This document shows positions 53,101 to 64,000 of a stretch of 64,000 bases of DNA, in pieces; position 1 is the first letter of the stretch, and each line of letters starts with the position of its first letter. This stretch comes from Lepidodermella squamata (lineage: Eukaryota; Gastrotricha). The position numbers and the translations under genes were made by a program. The notes under the pieces were generated by a model, which was not told the DNA's origin, did no database searches, and saw only the letters and a program-made list of their open reading frames with translations. The stretch spans positions 2,418,001-2,482,000 of the forward strand of contig JBLDXI010000019.1 in assembly GCA_047495785.1 (NCBI GenBank), in the 5' to 3' direction.

Positions 53101-56100
53101 GAGTCGTACTCTAAGATAGGGCCGTCGACTGCCGATGGGCCGAGGTACATGACGTAGGAGAAGGATTTAGCCGCGTAGTTGAACTGGTCGCGGTAGTGGC
53201 GAATTTCGACGTAGCGATTCGGGCCGAATTCGGCGATTGCCGCCATTGGCGCGTCCTGGCCTAGGGCGGGTTGGAAACTGAGCAGGATAGGCGCGGCGCC
53301 GTGGAACGAGTGGCCGCTGATATCGCGAACACCGTAGCGGCGGGACAGTGGCCAGAATGCGGCTAGATACTCGGATTTGTATAGCGCAGCTGAAAAAACA
53401 AGAAAAATGTTCAATTATTTACTAAAAATAAAGCCACAATTTTTTTCAAAATCTCTTTCCAACTTGATACCTTTCAATGATTTCTGCAGTTTTCAAGTTT
53501 TTATATTAATTAAATCAATTTCTAGATTTTAAATTTTAGAAAAATTCGATAAAATTGTAAAATTTCCTTGGGCATGAGATTTGGCAATTGGGAAGTGCCA
53601 ATTGGTGTTCAAAGTTTCGAATTAGGATCCTTCCAGAAATACTGAATGGGTACATCGATAGTGGTACCAATGGGAGATTACTGCTTCTTCAGCCTCCGGT
53701 TGATTTTATTGGGACAAAATTTGCTAGGTACTAGTTATACAGAGCGGAAATTCAACCAAGGGTTAAGTGTTAAGCAAAAATTGAGTTTTTAGAATTCTCC
53801 AGAATTTTGTAATTTAGCATCCAGCCATAAAACATAGGATGAAACCCAGATTTGTGAGAAAAAAATAAAAAATTAAATTTCGAGATTAAGATTGATTTTT
53901 TTCAATTTTTGCAAAGCATCAAATTTGATTTCCCAACATATTAACTGCCATGGAAAAAACTTCTTGGCTTAGATAAATTTGATCTGATGATGTCTGATGA
54001 ATACGAGTCCAGAATTCACCCAGCGCCGCTAGTGTAACGGTATCATACAAGATTCCCATTCTTGTGACCCGGGTTCGACTCCCGGGCGGCGCAATTTTTT
54101 CACTTGAAGGCGACAAGGCTACAGATCAATCGAATTCCAAGGTTCCCATTCAACCAATTTTTTGGTCAAACAATTTGTTTCGAAGATTAGGTAATCCATT
54201 TTTCAGCAGTTTCCAAGTTCAAATGCTGCTATTTTTCAGATAAATTTGAAAAATATCAAAGGATTTAGCAATTTTTAGGCCATTTTTTCTCAAAAATAAG
54301 ATGTGGAAATAGCTTACGTTCACATGAGGGCAACGGGAAGCTCCATTTTCGATCACTCTGGCAGTAGGTAGTCGACCGATTCTGCAGTAGCCTGTATCCA
54401 TTCGCACACGTATAAGTCACCGAACTGCCCGGAGACGACATGGCAAATAGACTCGTTGAATTAGTCGTCGGAGTCGCCAACGTAGTCGTAGTAGTATTGC
54501 TCCGTGGATTAGTCGGACCAGCAACTGGGACCATGCCGACTGATGATAGAATGATGGCATTAGGGATGACAGGCGGCGGGCCGCAGCTGATCATTTCAAT
54601 GCAGTCTGGCGGGGATGTCCACTCGCCGGTTGACTGGCACACGATTGAATCACTGCCGACCATTTTGGCGCCGCTGTTGCATTCGTAGATGACGACGGTG
54701 CCAGGTGAGGCCGTGCCTTTGGGCACCCAGTCGGCATTTCGGACAATCGGAGGCTCGCCACAGTTAAGGGCTAAAAGATAACATAAGAAATGTAATTTTT
54801 ACATCATTATGCCGAGAAAAAACAGAATTTTCAAGAAGTTAAGCAATGAACGACAGTTGAACATTCATGGTGAAATATTGCCTCATTTCACTCAAGTCCT
54901 TAACTCTAAGTCTAATGGGAAACTAAGATGACATTACTACTAAAAGGTTTATTCGGTTCAGAAAGAAATCATCTTCAATCTAGGCAGACATTAGACTCTT
55001 AATTTGGGATTTTTCCCAATCCTTATCAATTTAGGCTGTGTGTTATTTCCTTTGATACTGATCCCCTTTCCCTCTGTTTCCCCCTGAACCCCCTCGACCC
55101 TCCCCCATGACCCTGAGATTTTTTCATTTTACAGTTACCCGTTGCGATCAGTTTGGTAGCAGCTTTTTTTATTTGGCTTCCAAGGCTAATACTGATATCG
55201 GAAAAATAACTGATTTGTACAATCGATAATTGAAATCGATATCAACGCTGCACTTTGAAGTGTTTTTCTCAATCTCATCGCAATATTGAAAATATCAGTT
55301 AATGATTGACAAGATAATAAAACTTCTGATTTTTACCGCAATTTCCTATTACTCAATAGATCAAACTCGTTACTTTTTAAAAAATTATACCTAATTATTT
55401 AGAATGATTAAGTTATAATTTTTAGTCTTTTTCCGGATTTTTCGTTCTTTTTCTTCTCATAAACTAAATTCTTTAAGCTGATCATTACGATATCTCTCCA
55501 TTACTGGCAAAAATATAGAGTCTCGGTGATATATTTTGTGGTTGGCAGCTACAAAAACGCCATTTTTGAGCTGAGTAATCTAGCATTTAGCACTTAACGC
55601 TAGAAAAATTAGAAATAACAGCCGCTAGTCCACAGCGTCACCGCATAGTAAACAAGCGGCAACAGCCTCACAAGCGCAATTAGCGCACACGATACAGCCG
55701 CTTATGTCTACTCAACTACCAACAAGGCATCGGTGGTTCAGTGGTAGAATTCTCGCCTGCCACGCGGGAGGCCCGGGTTCGATTCCCGGCCGATGCATTT
55801 TTCTATTTGTTTTTTTTTCATTTTTTATTTTTTTTTCTCTAGATATCAAAACTGAAATTCGGAATAAATAAGAGTTGGATATTACGTGGAAAAAAATTAA
55901 TAAATTAATAAATAAAATAGATTTTTAGTATTAAACCGACTTCATCGAAAAAATGAGTTAAAAAATCTCGAAAATTGACTTGATTGAAATAAATTTTGAA
56001 CTTACGATTGCAAGTGAAAAGCGGCTTGCTCCATTGATTTTCATAACACATGATGGTCGTAATGCCGCCAACCTTCGCATAGCCCTCCTGGCACTCGTAC

Positions 56101-58777
56101 GCCGCCTCCAGCCCATCAACATTCGACACCAGAACCGCATGCGGAATCTCGGGCGGCCAGTCGCAGTCCGGCTCAGACAACTTACAACTCGGCGGCGCCG
56201 ACCACTTGCCATCCGGCTGGCAAATCACCGTCGCATTGCCCACCGCCGAATACTTTTCATTACACAAATACTTCACCGCATCGCCGACTACGGCCGCGCG
56301 GTTCCGGTACAACTGCCACCCAGTCGCGTGGGCCACATCCGGCGGCGCCCCACACGATATCGGCGCCGCTGTGGTCGGGAACGTCCGCGCCTTGGTTGTA
56401 ACCACCCTTGGCGCCAGGGTCGTTTTCGGCCCATCCGCGGCACACGCGAAATTCGGATCCCCGCGCCACACCCCGTCGTCGCAGCACACCACCGTCGCAT
56501 TGCCGACAGGTTGGTGATTCTCAACGCAGAGATACGTCGCAGGCGCCCCGGGCTCGGTCGACCGCACTATCACAATCGCGTTCTCAACCTGCGGCGGCGG
56601 GTTTTTGCATTGCGTGACGCCTAATAACTGCGACCCGCCCAGGGAAGCGCCTCTCATTTGCTGCAATTTCCGGCTGCACATGTAATCCGGCTTCTCCCAG
56701 GTGCCGTCGGGCAGACACCGGATATGCGCCCGGTTACCCTCGCCGAAAAACCCTTGCCTGCAAATGTAGAAGGCGACGGAGAATGGCTCAGTGCTTGAAT
56801 AAACGACTTGAGCGTTTTCAACCTCCGGCAATTTATTGTCGCATAGCCGGTACATACCGCCGCACCTGGGTAGCTGGTCTGACCAGCGCCCGGCGAGGCC
56901 GCACGTGATCGTGTCATTGCCCATGAGGTAGTAGCCCAAGTCGCATTTGTAACGAACCGCGTCGCCGAAAACTGCGGTTTTTCGGTTAGTGTCGTAGAGC
57001 GGGATGGCGGTTGCGAATGAGACGGTGGGCGGTAGGCCGCAGTTCGAATCGACGTGTTCGCATTTCGGCGCCTGCGACCACGTGCCGTTGCTTTGGCAAA
57101 CGACTAGGCTGTAGTTTGAGTTTAGGTTCGAATTCGGGGCCAGCGCGAAACCGGGTTCGCATGAGAATTTAACCACGGTCCCAGTGTCGGCCCGGGTGAC
57201 TTCCGGGGTGAACAGGGCGTTTTCGACGGACGGCGGCGGGCCGCAGAATACGGTTGCTTCGCATGTTGGGACCTGGGACCATTTTTGGTCAGGATTGCAG
57301 CGCACCCGGTTTGGGCCGACCATGCGGTAGGATTCGCGGCATTCGAATTCGATGGTGTCGCCTAGTAGGCCGTTAACCCGGGCGCCGGTTGGCTGGTAAT
57401 TGACAATGACTGCATTCGAAACCTAAACAAAAAACCGAAATTATTCAATTTTTTAAACAAATTTAAAAAATATTCGGAAAAAATTATTCAAAAATTTAAA
57501 AAATTTAAAATCTCCTCACAGTCTCTTAATTTAGCAATAAGTATAAAATTACCGCGGTTTTACGTGAAATTTGAAATTTACGAGAAAAAACCCGTTCGGT
57601 AATTTTCGGTATTTTAACCGGTCTAACCGATTTTTCTTTCCTGTTTAACAAGTTTTAGAAATAATCAACGGCATTCGATGGCATTTGAATCCTTTTCTGA
57701 TCCCATTTTCGAATTTTTCCCGTTTTCTTCATTGGTTGGGCCGCATTTCAAGGCTGAAACTGAAAATAAGGAAAAAATGTGCCCAGCTTGAAGCGGAAAA
57801 CGTGTCCTGGAATTCCGGATCCTTTGGTAATTGGCGCCAGGAGGAATTTATCAATTTTTCAAATGATTTTATGGATGCGATGGGTGAAATTTCAAAAGTC
57901 TATCATGATCCAAGCAGCCTAATTTTTGAGAAATTTAGCAGACAATATTGCAAAACTCGGGATTTCGGGAAACAATTGGAACTTTACATTATGCAGTTAA
58001 GTTTCCAATTATAGCAATTTTATTGATTTTTTCGGATTTTTTCGAAAATTTGAGAGTTTTTGCTTTGGGTGCCTTGGAGGAGACAATCAGTTCGATTTAA
58101 TTGAATTTCAATATTTGCATGTTTTTCTCATTAGAATTCAAATAGAATCCAGTTAAATTCTGATTAAATTTTTCTTCAACCAACCTGAGGAATCGGTCCG
58201 CAAGACGGCGTAGGTTGCTGCGTGGGTTTAACCCTCACAATTTCATTTTCATCATGTACAACCGCATGAACCATGAACAACTTGCGACTAGGCTGGCTCT
58301 TCAAAGTCACGCGACCATTCGACTCCATGTACTGCGCAATTTCATCCTTCGTGAACTGCTGGGCTAGACACGTGTGCAGCACGTGGTTCTTGTGGTGATG
58401 CGACGCCCCGACCCCGGTTATAAACGCAACAGACCCGGTACTTTCGCGATGCTCGTAGAACACCCCAAAAACATCGCCGGCTTTCGCGCGAATGCGCTCG
58501 GGCTTGTCGATTTTGAACCGCAAAGCGCCGACCTTACTCGCGTTGACCTCGTTGTAGCCGATCAGCTGGAAGCCGGTCGGTTCGATTTGCCGCCATACTG
58601 ATAGGTAGATGGGCGAGCCGTCGTCGCTGGTCGAGAAGAAGTTCCACTCCTGAATTTCGCCGTTGCATGGCATTTTTTGCGTCGGGCAAATGTTCAGCCA
58701 GTTGGCCCAGTACTGCACGTTTGAGGGCTCGAATTGCCGGATCAGCCATAAATCACCCATTTCGCATAATGAAGACA
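47103..58777 (-). CDS. Giant multi-sushi (CCP) extracellular protein with LamG-like module; 5' end not found
   Basis: Eleven exons in transcription order: 58777-58185, 57422-56006, 54770-54318, 53389-51644, 51420-51223, 51151-50801, 50748-50575, 50515-50339, 50283-50137, 49781-48380 and 47430-47103. All have GT-AG borders and consistent phase, and total about 2328 codons. The first exon begins mid-codon, so an upstream exon with the signal peptide is missing. Order: an N-terminal unrecognised domain; about nine sushi domains (CGPPP...C...W...P.C); a LamG/pentraxin-like jelly-roll (FWPLSRRYGVRDISG, WIQAAQLYVYYEP, WNFLASVYNFPSGTASLWLDD); a Thr/Ser-rich linker; then about twelve more sushi domains. 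The last sushi is split by a long acidic Thr-rich insert, and a copy of the N-terminal domain ends the protein. Most introns interrupt at sushi borders in phase 1, allowing domain shuffling. No transmembrane segment was seen, so it is probably secreted or matrix-bound. Sushi proteins act in complement-like recognition, adhesion and receptor clustering; the role here is unknown. Confidence 0.85.
54023..54093 (+). tRNA. tRNA-Gly (anticodon CCC)
   Basis: The 71-nt sequence folds perfectly: acceptor GCGCCGC/GCGGCGC, anticodon stem CAAGA/TCTTG with loop TTCCCAT (anticodon CCC), and T stem CCGGG/CCCGG around TTCGACT, discriminator A. It is followed by T6, a Pol III terminator. It closely matches the conserved animal tRNA-Gly(CCC). 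It lies antisense inside the intron of the sushi gene between the exons ending at 54318 and starting at 53389. Confidence 0.96.
55727..55797 (+). tRNA. tRNA-Gly (anticodon GCC)
   Basis: The 71-nt gene has acceptor GCATCGG/CCGATGC, A box TGGTTCAGTGG, anticodon loop CTGCCAC (GCC), B box GGTTCGATTCC and discriminator A. TTTTTC follows as Pol III terminator. It is near-identical to the animal consensus for tRNA-Gly(GCC). It sits antisense in the adjacent, upstream intron of the same sushi gene. Confidence 0.97.
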
Positions 58778-60232
58778 CTGAAATAAAAAAGTCATTGAAT
58801 CAGAAAAATTCAGAAAATTTCGGAATAATATTTTCTAATTTACAAAATTAATTTATGATAGGAATCTTCATAATAAAAATTCGGGACAATTTTATTCAAA
58901 TTTATGCAAATTTAAATGTTTGAATATTTAAAAATACATCAGTTTCAAGTTTTTCGATTCCGTTTCTACATTTATTCAAATTTATGCAAATTTCCCAAGT
59001 TTTTTACTTCCGATTTCTTTTTTACAGAGAATGATTATTATTCATTTTCCTGTGTCACATAATATCGGCAAAATTTTTGACAAAAGAATCAATATAATTA
59101 AATTCCGAGCGGCAAAACATGCGCCAATATTCAGATCGATTTCTGCGTCTTGTGAATGACATTTGCAGCCCAAGTTACTCCATCGTCAAATAAATATTAT
59201 TACGCTGATTTATGTACCACTTATCAGATGATTTTTATAATTTTTTTACAATTTTTTCTGAGTCATCAAAATATTATTTCTCGAGTTCATATTTCGGGTC
59301 ATTACACACGGTCAACGTCCGTGATTTTGGAATCGCTAAGCAACTAAATTTTCTCAGCAATTTTCTTCACTGCTAAATAAAATAATGAACGAATTAGTCA
59401 GCTTCCTTGAATAATCTAGAGCTCTTAATTCTGAATAGACGCCGATGTTTACAACACACCCAGTCATGCTCTACGCAACTTGTGGGATTTCCGGCATAAT
59501 ATTTTCGATCGATGCGTATAGCGTTATACACCAGGAAAGAACTTGCGTGACACCTCGCCCGCGCGCGTAAAAATTATATTATACAAAATACCAGGCGCAG
59601 TGCCTCTTCTGCGCAATTTGGCTCGAAGCCGCGGCCGAAAAGTAAACGCAAGGCTCTCTATAAAATTTGTTTACACCACCTTTTCGTCGTCGTCGTTGCG
59701 AGAGTTCAGTTTTTTGTCCAGAGCTTATGTTATTATAATAAATCTGTCAATATTTGCCGTCGAAGCGCGCAGTTTGTTATCGGCACACCGAAATTCGCGT
59801 GGCTTTGTGGCCACCTTCTTAAAAACTATTCGATCCTAGGTGCGCAATATTATGCGATGTGTGTTGTATATATTAAAAATTTATCGCGCACGCAAAGCGG
59901 CTTTTTTATTGCTCATCATCATCGTCTATATAGATCGCAATGCAATATTAACCACCTTGCCCGCCTTTTGTGCCTCCTCTTGTCGGAAAAAAAACAAAAC
60001 ACGACGTAAGACCGCAAGCGCAATATTGGCGCTGGTTTTATTGCTAAAAAATTTCACGGTTTTTCCGTGTTAAATTAAACAGACCACCAACGCGTTTTTC
60101 TGGCGGCTAAAAATGCTTTTGTCACTAAGAAGTAAACAATTAATTTTTCATATTTGCGCAAGAAAAAACTGACTAAACGCTGCCTTAACGAAGCCACTGT
60201 CCTCGAATTGAGCCCAATTCTCATTTTTATAG
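58778..60232. other. Divergent intergenic region, likely shared promoter area
   Basis: The 5' ends of the sushi gene (-) and the membrane-protein gene (+) face each other here. The missing signal-peptide exon of the sushi gene should lie upstream of 58780 but could not be identified on the minus strand. A CpG-containing, less AT-rich patch at about 59530-59850 (GCGCGCG, CGTCGTCGTCGTTGCGAG) is the best promoter/5'UTR candidate. Frames at 59543-60073 have no coding character. Confidence 0.4.
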
Positions 60233-60271
60233 GTGGTATTTATCAAAGAGGAATGTTCAAGTTATCGTAAA

Positions 60272-61800
60272 ATGTATCTAGTGGAGGAGGAAGAGCCGGT
60301 TCTAACCGACCGATACGTGACGCTGAGGGTCGCCCTGGGCGATGGCGGCGGCGGCTCACCCTTCTTTCAAAAACCGGAGTTTTTCAATCAAGGCGCAAAA
60401 ATCAGCAACGGCATGGCGACATCACGCGGAGTTCTGCCGTCTAATAGTAACTTGGTTCCAATTGTCTTAAATTCAGCAAATTCAACCTCAACGATGCTCG
60501 ACGAGAAATCAATGCCGGTGTTCGCGTTGTCTTGCGCGCTATTCGGCATAATTTCGATAGGCATTCTCGGCACTTGGATCATTATTATTCACACGTTTTT
60601 CGCCGACTGTTGCCGGCGCAAATGGCGCCGGTACCAGCGGCGGCGGAAGCAGGCAAAAAGACGCGTCACCCTGGCCGAGGCGCAAAAGCAACAGCAGTTG
60701 TACTACTATCAAGCGATAGGTGATTCGGAAGATATCGAGCGGCGGAAACGGACCAGTTTGATAATAGCGGCACCGACTACGGTTGGCGGCATTTTAGCGG
60801 CGCAGGCGCAACACGCGGCGCTGGAACCGAACGCGCCGCCGATGATTCCAGTGCCGGTTAGTGATAAAATGAAACGCAAACTGCTGCTGCAAGACAGCTG
60901 GACTATCGATGAAAGCGACACGGAGGAGGGCGAGCCGTTGAATGAGGAGGACGAGTTGGAGCAGTATCGCAATATTCAAAATAATATATCAAGGAGGACT
61001 AGTTATAGCAGCCAACAATCAAACACTGGTAAGTCCAAGTTTTAACTTCAAAATTTTGAAAAAAATTAAAAAATTGAATAAAAAATTAAATTACCTTAAA
61101 ATTAACCATTTTTAGCTTTGACTTAATAATTTTGATTATTCATCATTAATTAATTGAATTTATTTGAAAATTCTTTGCGGATTTACTACTTCACCAGGGT
61201 GGGCGATACAACAAAAGCATTTAAAACTTAAGAGGCGCCGGTTTATTAGGCGGAAATTAGTACTGCGCATTCAAAATTCAAGCCTAAAGGCCCCGAATAA
61301 TTCCGAAAAAATTGCAAAAAATATAATATAATCAAAAACTTACAAAAAATGTTTAATTGTCCATATTTCTTGCAGTTAATCGGTTCAGTACAACGTCTGG
61401 TAACGAATCAAGCTCAAATAACACAGCCGGCGCGAAACGGCCGTCGACCAATGTGTTAACAGATCTCATAGCTGGAACGCTACCCCTCGTAACCTCATCG
61501 GCCGTGATCGCTATGCACGCTAAGCCCTACCAACCACAACCTGCTCTACACCGCGAATCATCCGCCCCAAATCAAACTACGCTAGCAGCAATTTTTAAAC
61601 AGCCATCACTTGACCCAGCTTCAAAGCGAAGTGTTAATGAGTTGCCTGATTTGCCGCCGCCGCCCGGCCCGCAGCAGGTCATCCTGCCGCGGCCCCGGGC
61701 TCCTAAATTAGGCCGCTGTGTGCCGACAGTCACTATCGAAGACTACGACGCAGATTGCAGTGTCAGCTCGCCTGATCGCGGTCGCGTCGATTTCGTTTGA
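60272..61800 (+). CDS. Single-pass membrane protein with basic cytoplasmic region, unknown family
   Basis: Two coding exons, 60233-61028 (first in-frame ATG at 60272) and 61376-61800, joined in phase across a 347-bp intron (CTG|GTAAGT ... TTGCAG|TTAAT), give 393 codons. An acceptor (tttttatag) right before 60233 shows at least one upstream exon, either UTR or coding. A GGGG-containing, Asn/Ser-rich N-terminal part precedes one hydrophobic segment (PVFALSCALFGIISIGILGTWIIIIHTFF). A strongly basic juxtamembrane stretch (CCRRKWRRYQRRRKQAKRR) follows, indicating an N-out/C-in type I or III topology. The tail contains QQQLYYYQ, an acidic cluster (DESDTEEGEPLNEEDELEQY) and, in exon 2, a polyproline motif (PDLPPPPGPQQ) that could bind SH3 or WW domains. 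If no upstream exon is coding there is no cleaved signal peptide. No family was recognised. Confidence 0.75.
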
Positions 61801-64000
61801 AATGCGCGAATAATCTAACTTAATTTTTGTTATGTGAAATCGCTACTCATTAGATTTGCTAAAAATTGAACGACGACTAATGTGACTCGACTCGACAGAC
61901 CAAATAATAAAAATGATGCAAAACTGTTGATAAAAATAATCACAAACCTTGACTTGTTAAAGTGGAGGCGATGATTAGCAGGTAAATATATGAAACCGGG
62001 CAGTTTTTACTGGACGAGGGCTGCTGATTAGGGGCTCGATTCGCGCCCCTTCGTCTCGGCATCAGCATATCAATGATGAAGATTCGATTGGAGCAATAAG
62101 CAGTAGGTGAGACTTTGTTCTTTAAAAAACACGACGAGATAATGTGAAGACGTTAAAAATGTTGTCGTTGCCGGTTTTTAATAAAATTTACAACCAGGTA
62201 ATATCTCGTACATTTAAAACACGTGCTTATCCTAGACAATCAGGAATACAATCAGTGTGGCGAAAATTCTAGGGCAATTAGAGTCGCTGATGATGATGAT
62301 GGACGCTTTGTCGAGCGTGATCGGTCGGTGAATTTTTGACAAACAGTCAAGTTGAGTGGTAAACAATCGGTGGCTTAATAAACAAATTAAAAACGCAGAG
62401 TCGCTTTTTTGGAGGCGGCGAAAATGCGCGCGTCGATTGCGCGCACATCGTGTGACCACAACCACTACACAATAACTGTGGGGTCAATTAAATTTCGCAC
62501 ATCATCGGCAAACACGCGCACCTTTTGCGCGCGCACCCCCCTCCACCTTAATAATAAAACTATTATCGCCATATTATGAGCGCCGAGTATCTCTTGTTTT
62601 TGCAGCAGCAGCTGTTGATTGCCGAGCTGAGGCGTGGAATGTGCGCGCTTTATTTGCGCTTCTTCGAAATATAAGATGGCAAAATTTTTCGTTAAATGTC
62701 GCTAAAATGGCTATTTGCTCGGCGACCCCGCACACTCGTAAATCAGTAGTGTTGACACTGTGTGTTCGTATCATCGTATCATATCATCGCGATACTAACC
62801 TTGCACACGGGTGTTGCGCGCGCGCGCAGCAGCAAACATTGTCACACACTTTACTTTGTCATGGAACTCATCAGCCTTAATTTTAATAGGTAGCTCAGCT
62901 AATAGGAATATTCAGCGCGAATACACATTTGCACGTTCAAGGTCAAGCTGATGGCGCTGAACATTTTAATATTAAGCTGGACATGGCAAAAACCAACACT
63001 TAACAACGGACCGGATGACGTATAAATTGAGGTATCATCATCATCACCACCACCACCACCAACGTATAGTGGTGAAGATGCGCCCATGATAATTTGAAAA
63101 TTGCGCACATTATTTGACAACGGCGCCGGTTTTGACAGCATCATCGCAGCGCGCAGAAAATTCGAGTCGTCGTCGTCTCGTCGCGTTTTATCAGCCGACG
63201 TTTTTATAGACGCTCAACATGATGATGATGAGCGTTACACATTGTCCAGGTGATCATCGCCGTTGTTTTAACTACGTGGTCAAGTATCGCGCGCGCATGC
63301 CGACTTTTCAGTGAGAGAGACCGCAAAAGCGAGCTGCTGGGTTTCATTGTTTGCGAACAACTTGCTCATTCCCAGGCCGTGGCTGTTATTGTGAATTTAG
63401 TCGTCGAAATTGTCGAAGCAAACATGACCTAAAAATTAGTGCACGCCCATAAGCCTGGATGCAGCCTTGTCGTAATTAGGTCACGACACAACATTCCAGG
63501 TCACATTACACGAGTTATTGCAAATTAATTAAAACGCTAATACCTTCAGCCGAATGCAAATTATTACAAATTTTCGCCTTGTTTGCTGAATAAAATAAAT
63601 TTAGGATATATTCGGGAAAATGGAAAATGAAATGAAAATAATAAAATGAAGGAAAAGAGAAGTGGGAATGGCGGAGAAAATTTACGAAATCCTCGAAAAA
63701 AATGGGAAAATATTCACATTAAATTTTGTTAATTTCGAAGTCTCAACGGTTGTTTTCCACTGATTTTTTCAATTTTTTCACGATGTTTCATTAAAAAATC
63801 GATTTCGCTGTTTCGCTTCAAATTTATTTTTATTTCCTATTTATTTTTCTCAAATCGACAACACGCATCAAGTAAACAAACAAGTTACACAATAGCTACG
63901 GTAATTTTTCGTGTCATTTTTTTTCGCTGAGCAATAAAACGAAAGGCTATCATGACCGCCAATCGTAGACGATATTTCACATCATCATTCATCCATAGCT
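61801..64000. other. 3' flank and non-coding region at the window end
   Basis: No gene is supported. Contents include simple-sequence tracts (CATCATCATCACCACCACC near 63037-63060, GATGATGATGA near 62290 and 63222), alternating GCGCGC patches near 62520 and 62815, and AT-rich stretches. Frames here are short and overlap on both strands. Confidence 0.5.

Noticed and set aside
55980-56624. 214-codon plus-strand ORF rich in Arg
   Set aside because: It is the antisense shadow of a GC-rich sushi exon, whose sushi Cys/Trp pattern on the minus strand is unmistakable.
57685-58014. 109-codon plus-strand ORF in the first intron of the sushi gene
   Set aside because: AT-rich, no domain, no homologue in the window; consistent with chance.

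Overview
The window is invertebrate nuclear DNA, probably from an ecdysozoan such as a nematode or tardigrade. The clues are multi-exon genes with introns mostly of 46-65 bp, short pyrimidine-rich acceptors (tttcag, ttccag), AT-rich spacers, eukaryotic tRNA genes, animal receptor families and animal-type mobile elements. The sequence alone does not settle the phylum.

Layout. 1-5100 is AT-rich with one AT-hook-like exon (3101-3640). 5194-17795 is a tandem array of four intronless class C GPCR genes with a GABA-B-like ligand domain; the fourth is split by an 856-bp non-autonomous DNA transposon. 17908-33056 is a tandem array of five Cys-loop ligand-gated channel genes, in two subfamilies: three of about 410-440 aa, then two of about 420-490 aa. 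An apparently intact 4.3-kb LINE with a 17-bp target-site duplication lies between the last two, and the fifth channel is cut off before M4 by another insertion. 33037-43136 is a transposon-rich zone holding two mucin-like, putatively GPI-anchored surface-protein genes. The first has lost its 5' end beside a LINE endonuclease fragment; a nested transposon has landed in the 3' flank of the second. 44491-45585 is an intronless two-domain cytidine/dCMP-type deaminase. 47103-58777 (minus strand) is a huge secreted protein with about 21 sushi domains, a LamG-like module and a matching novel domain at each end; two tRNA-Gly genes sit antisense in its introns. 60272-61800 is a single-pass membrane protein of unknown function.

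How the genes fit together. Two adjacent tandem expansions of membrane receptors, one metabotropic and one ionotropic, each without the usual ligand signatures, look like lineage-specific receptor families, plausibly chemosensory or neuromodulatory (inference). The array records active evolution: intron losses specific to single copies, a truncated channel, a receptor interrupted so precisely that removing the insert restores the frame, and intact-looking elements. All exon boundaries were read by eye from splice-site consensus, reading frame and paralogue alignment; no expression data or database search supports them.
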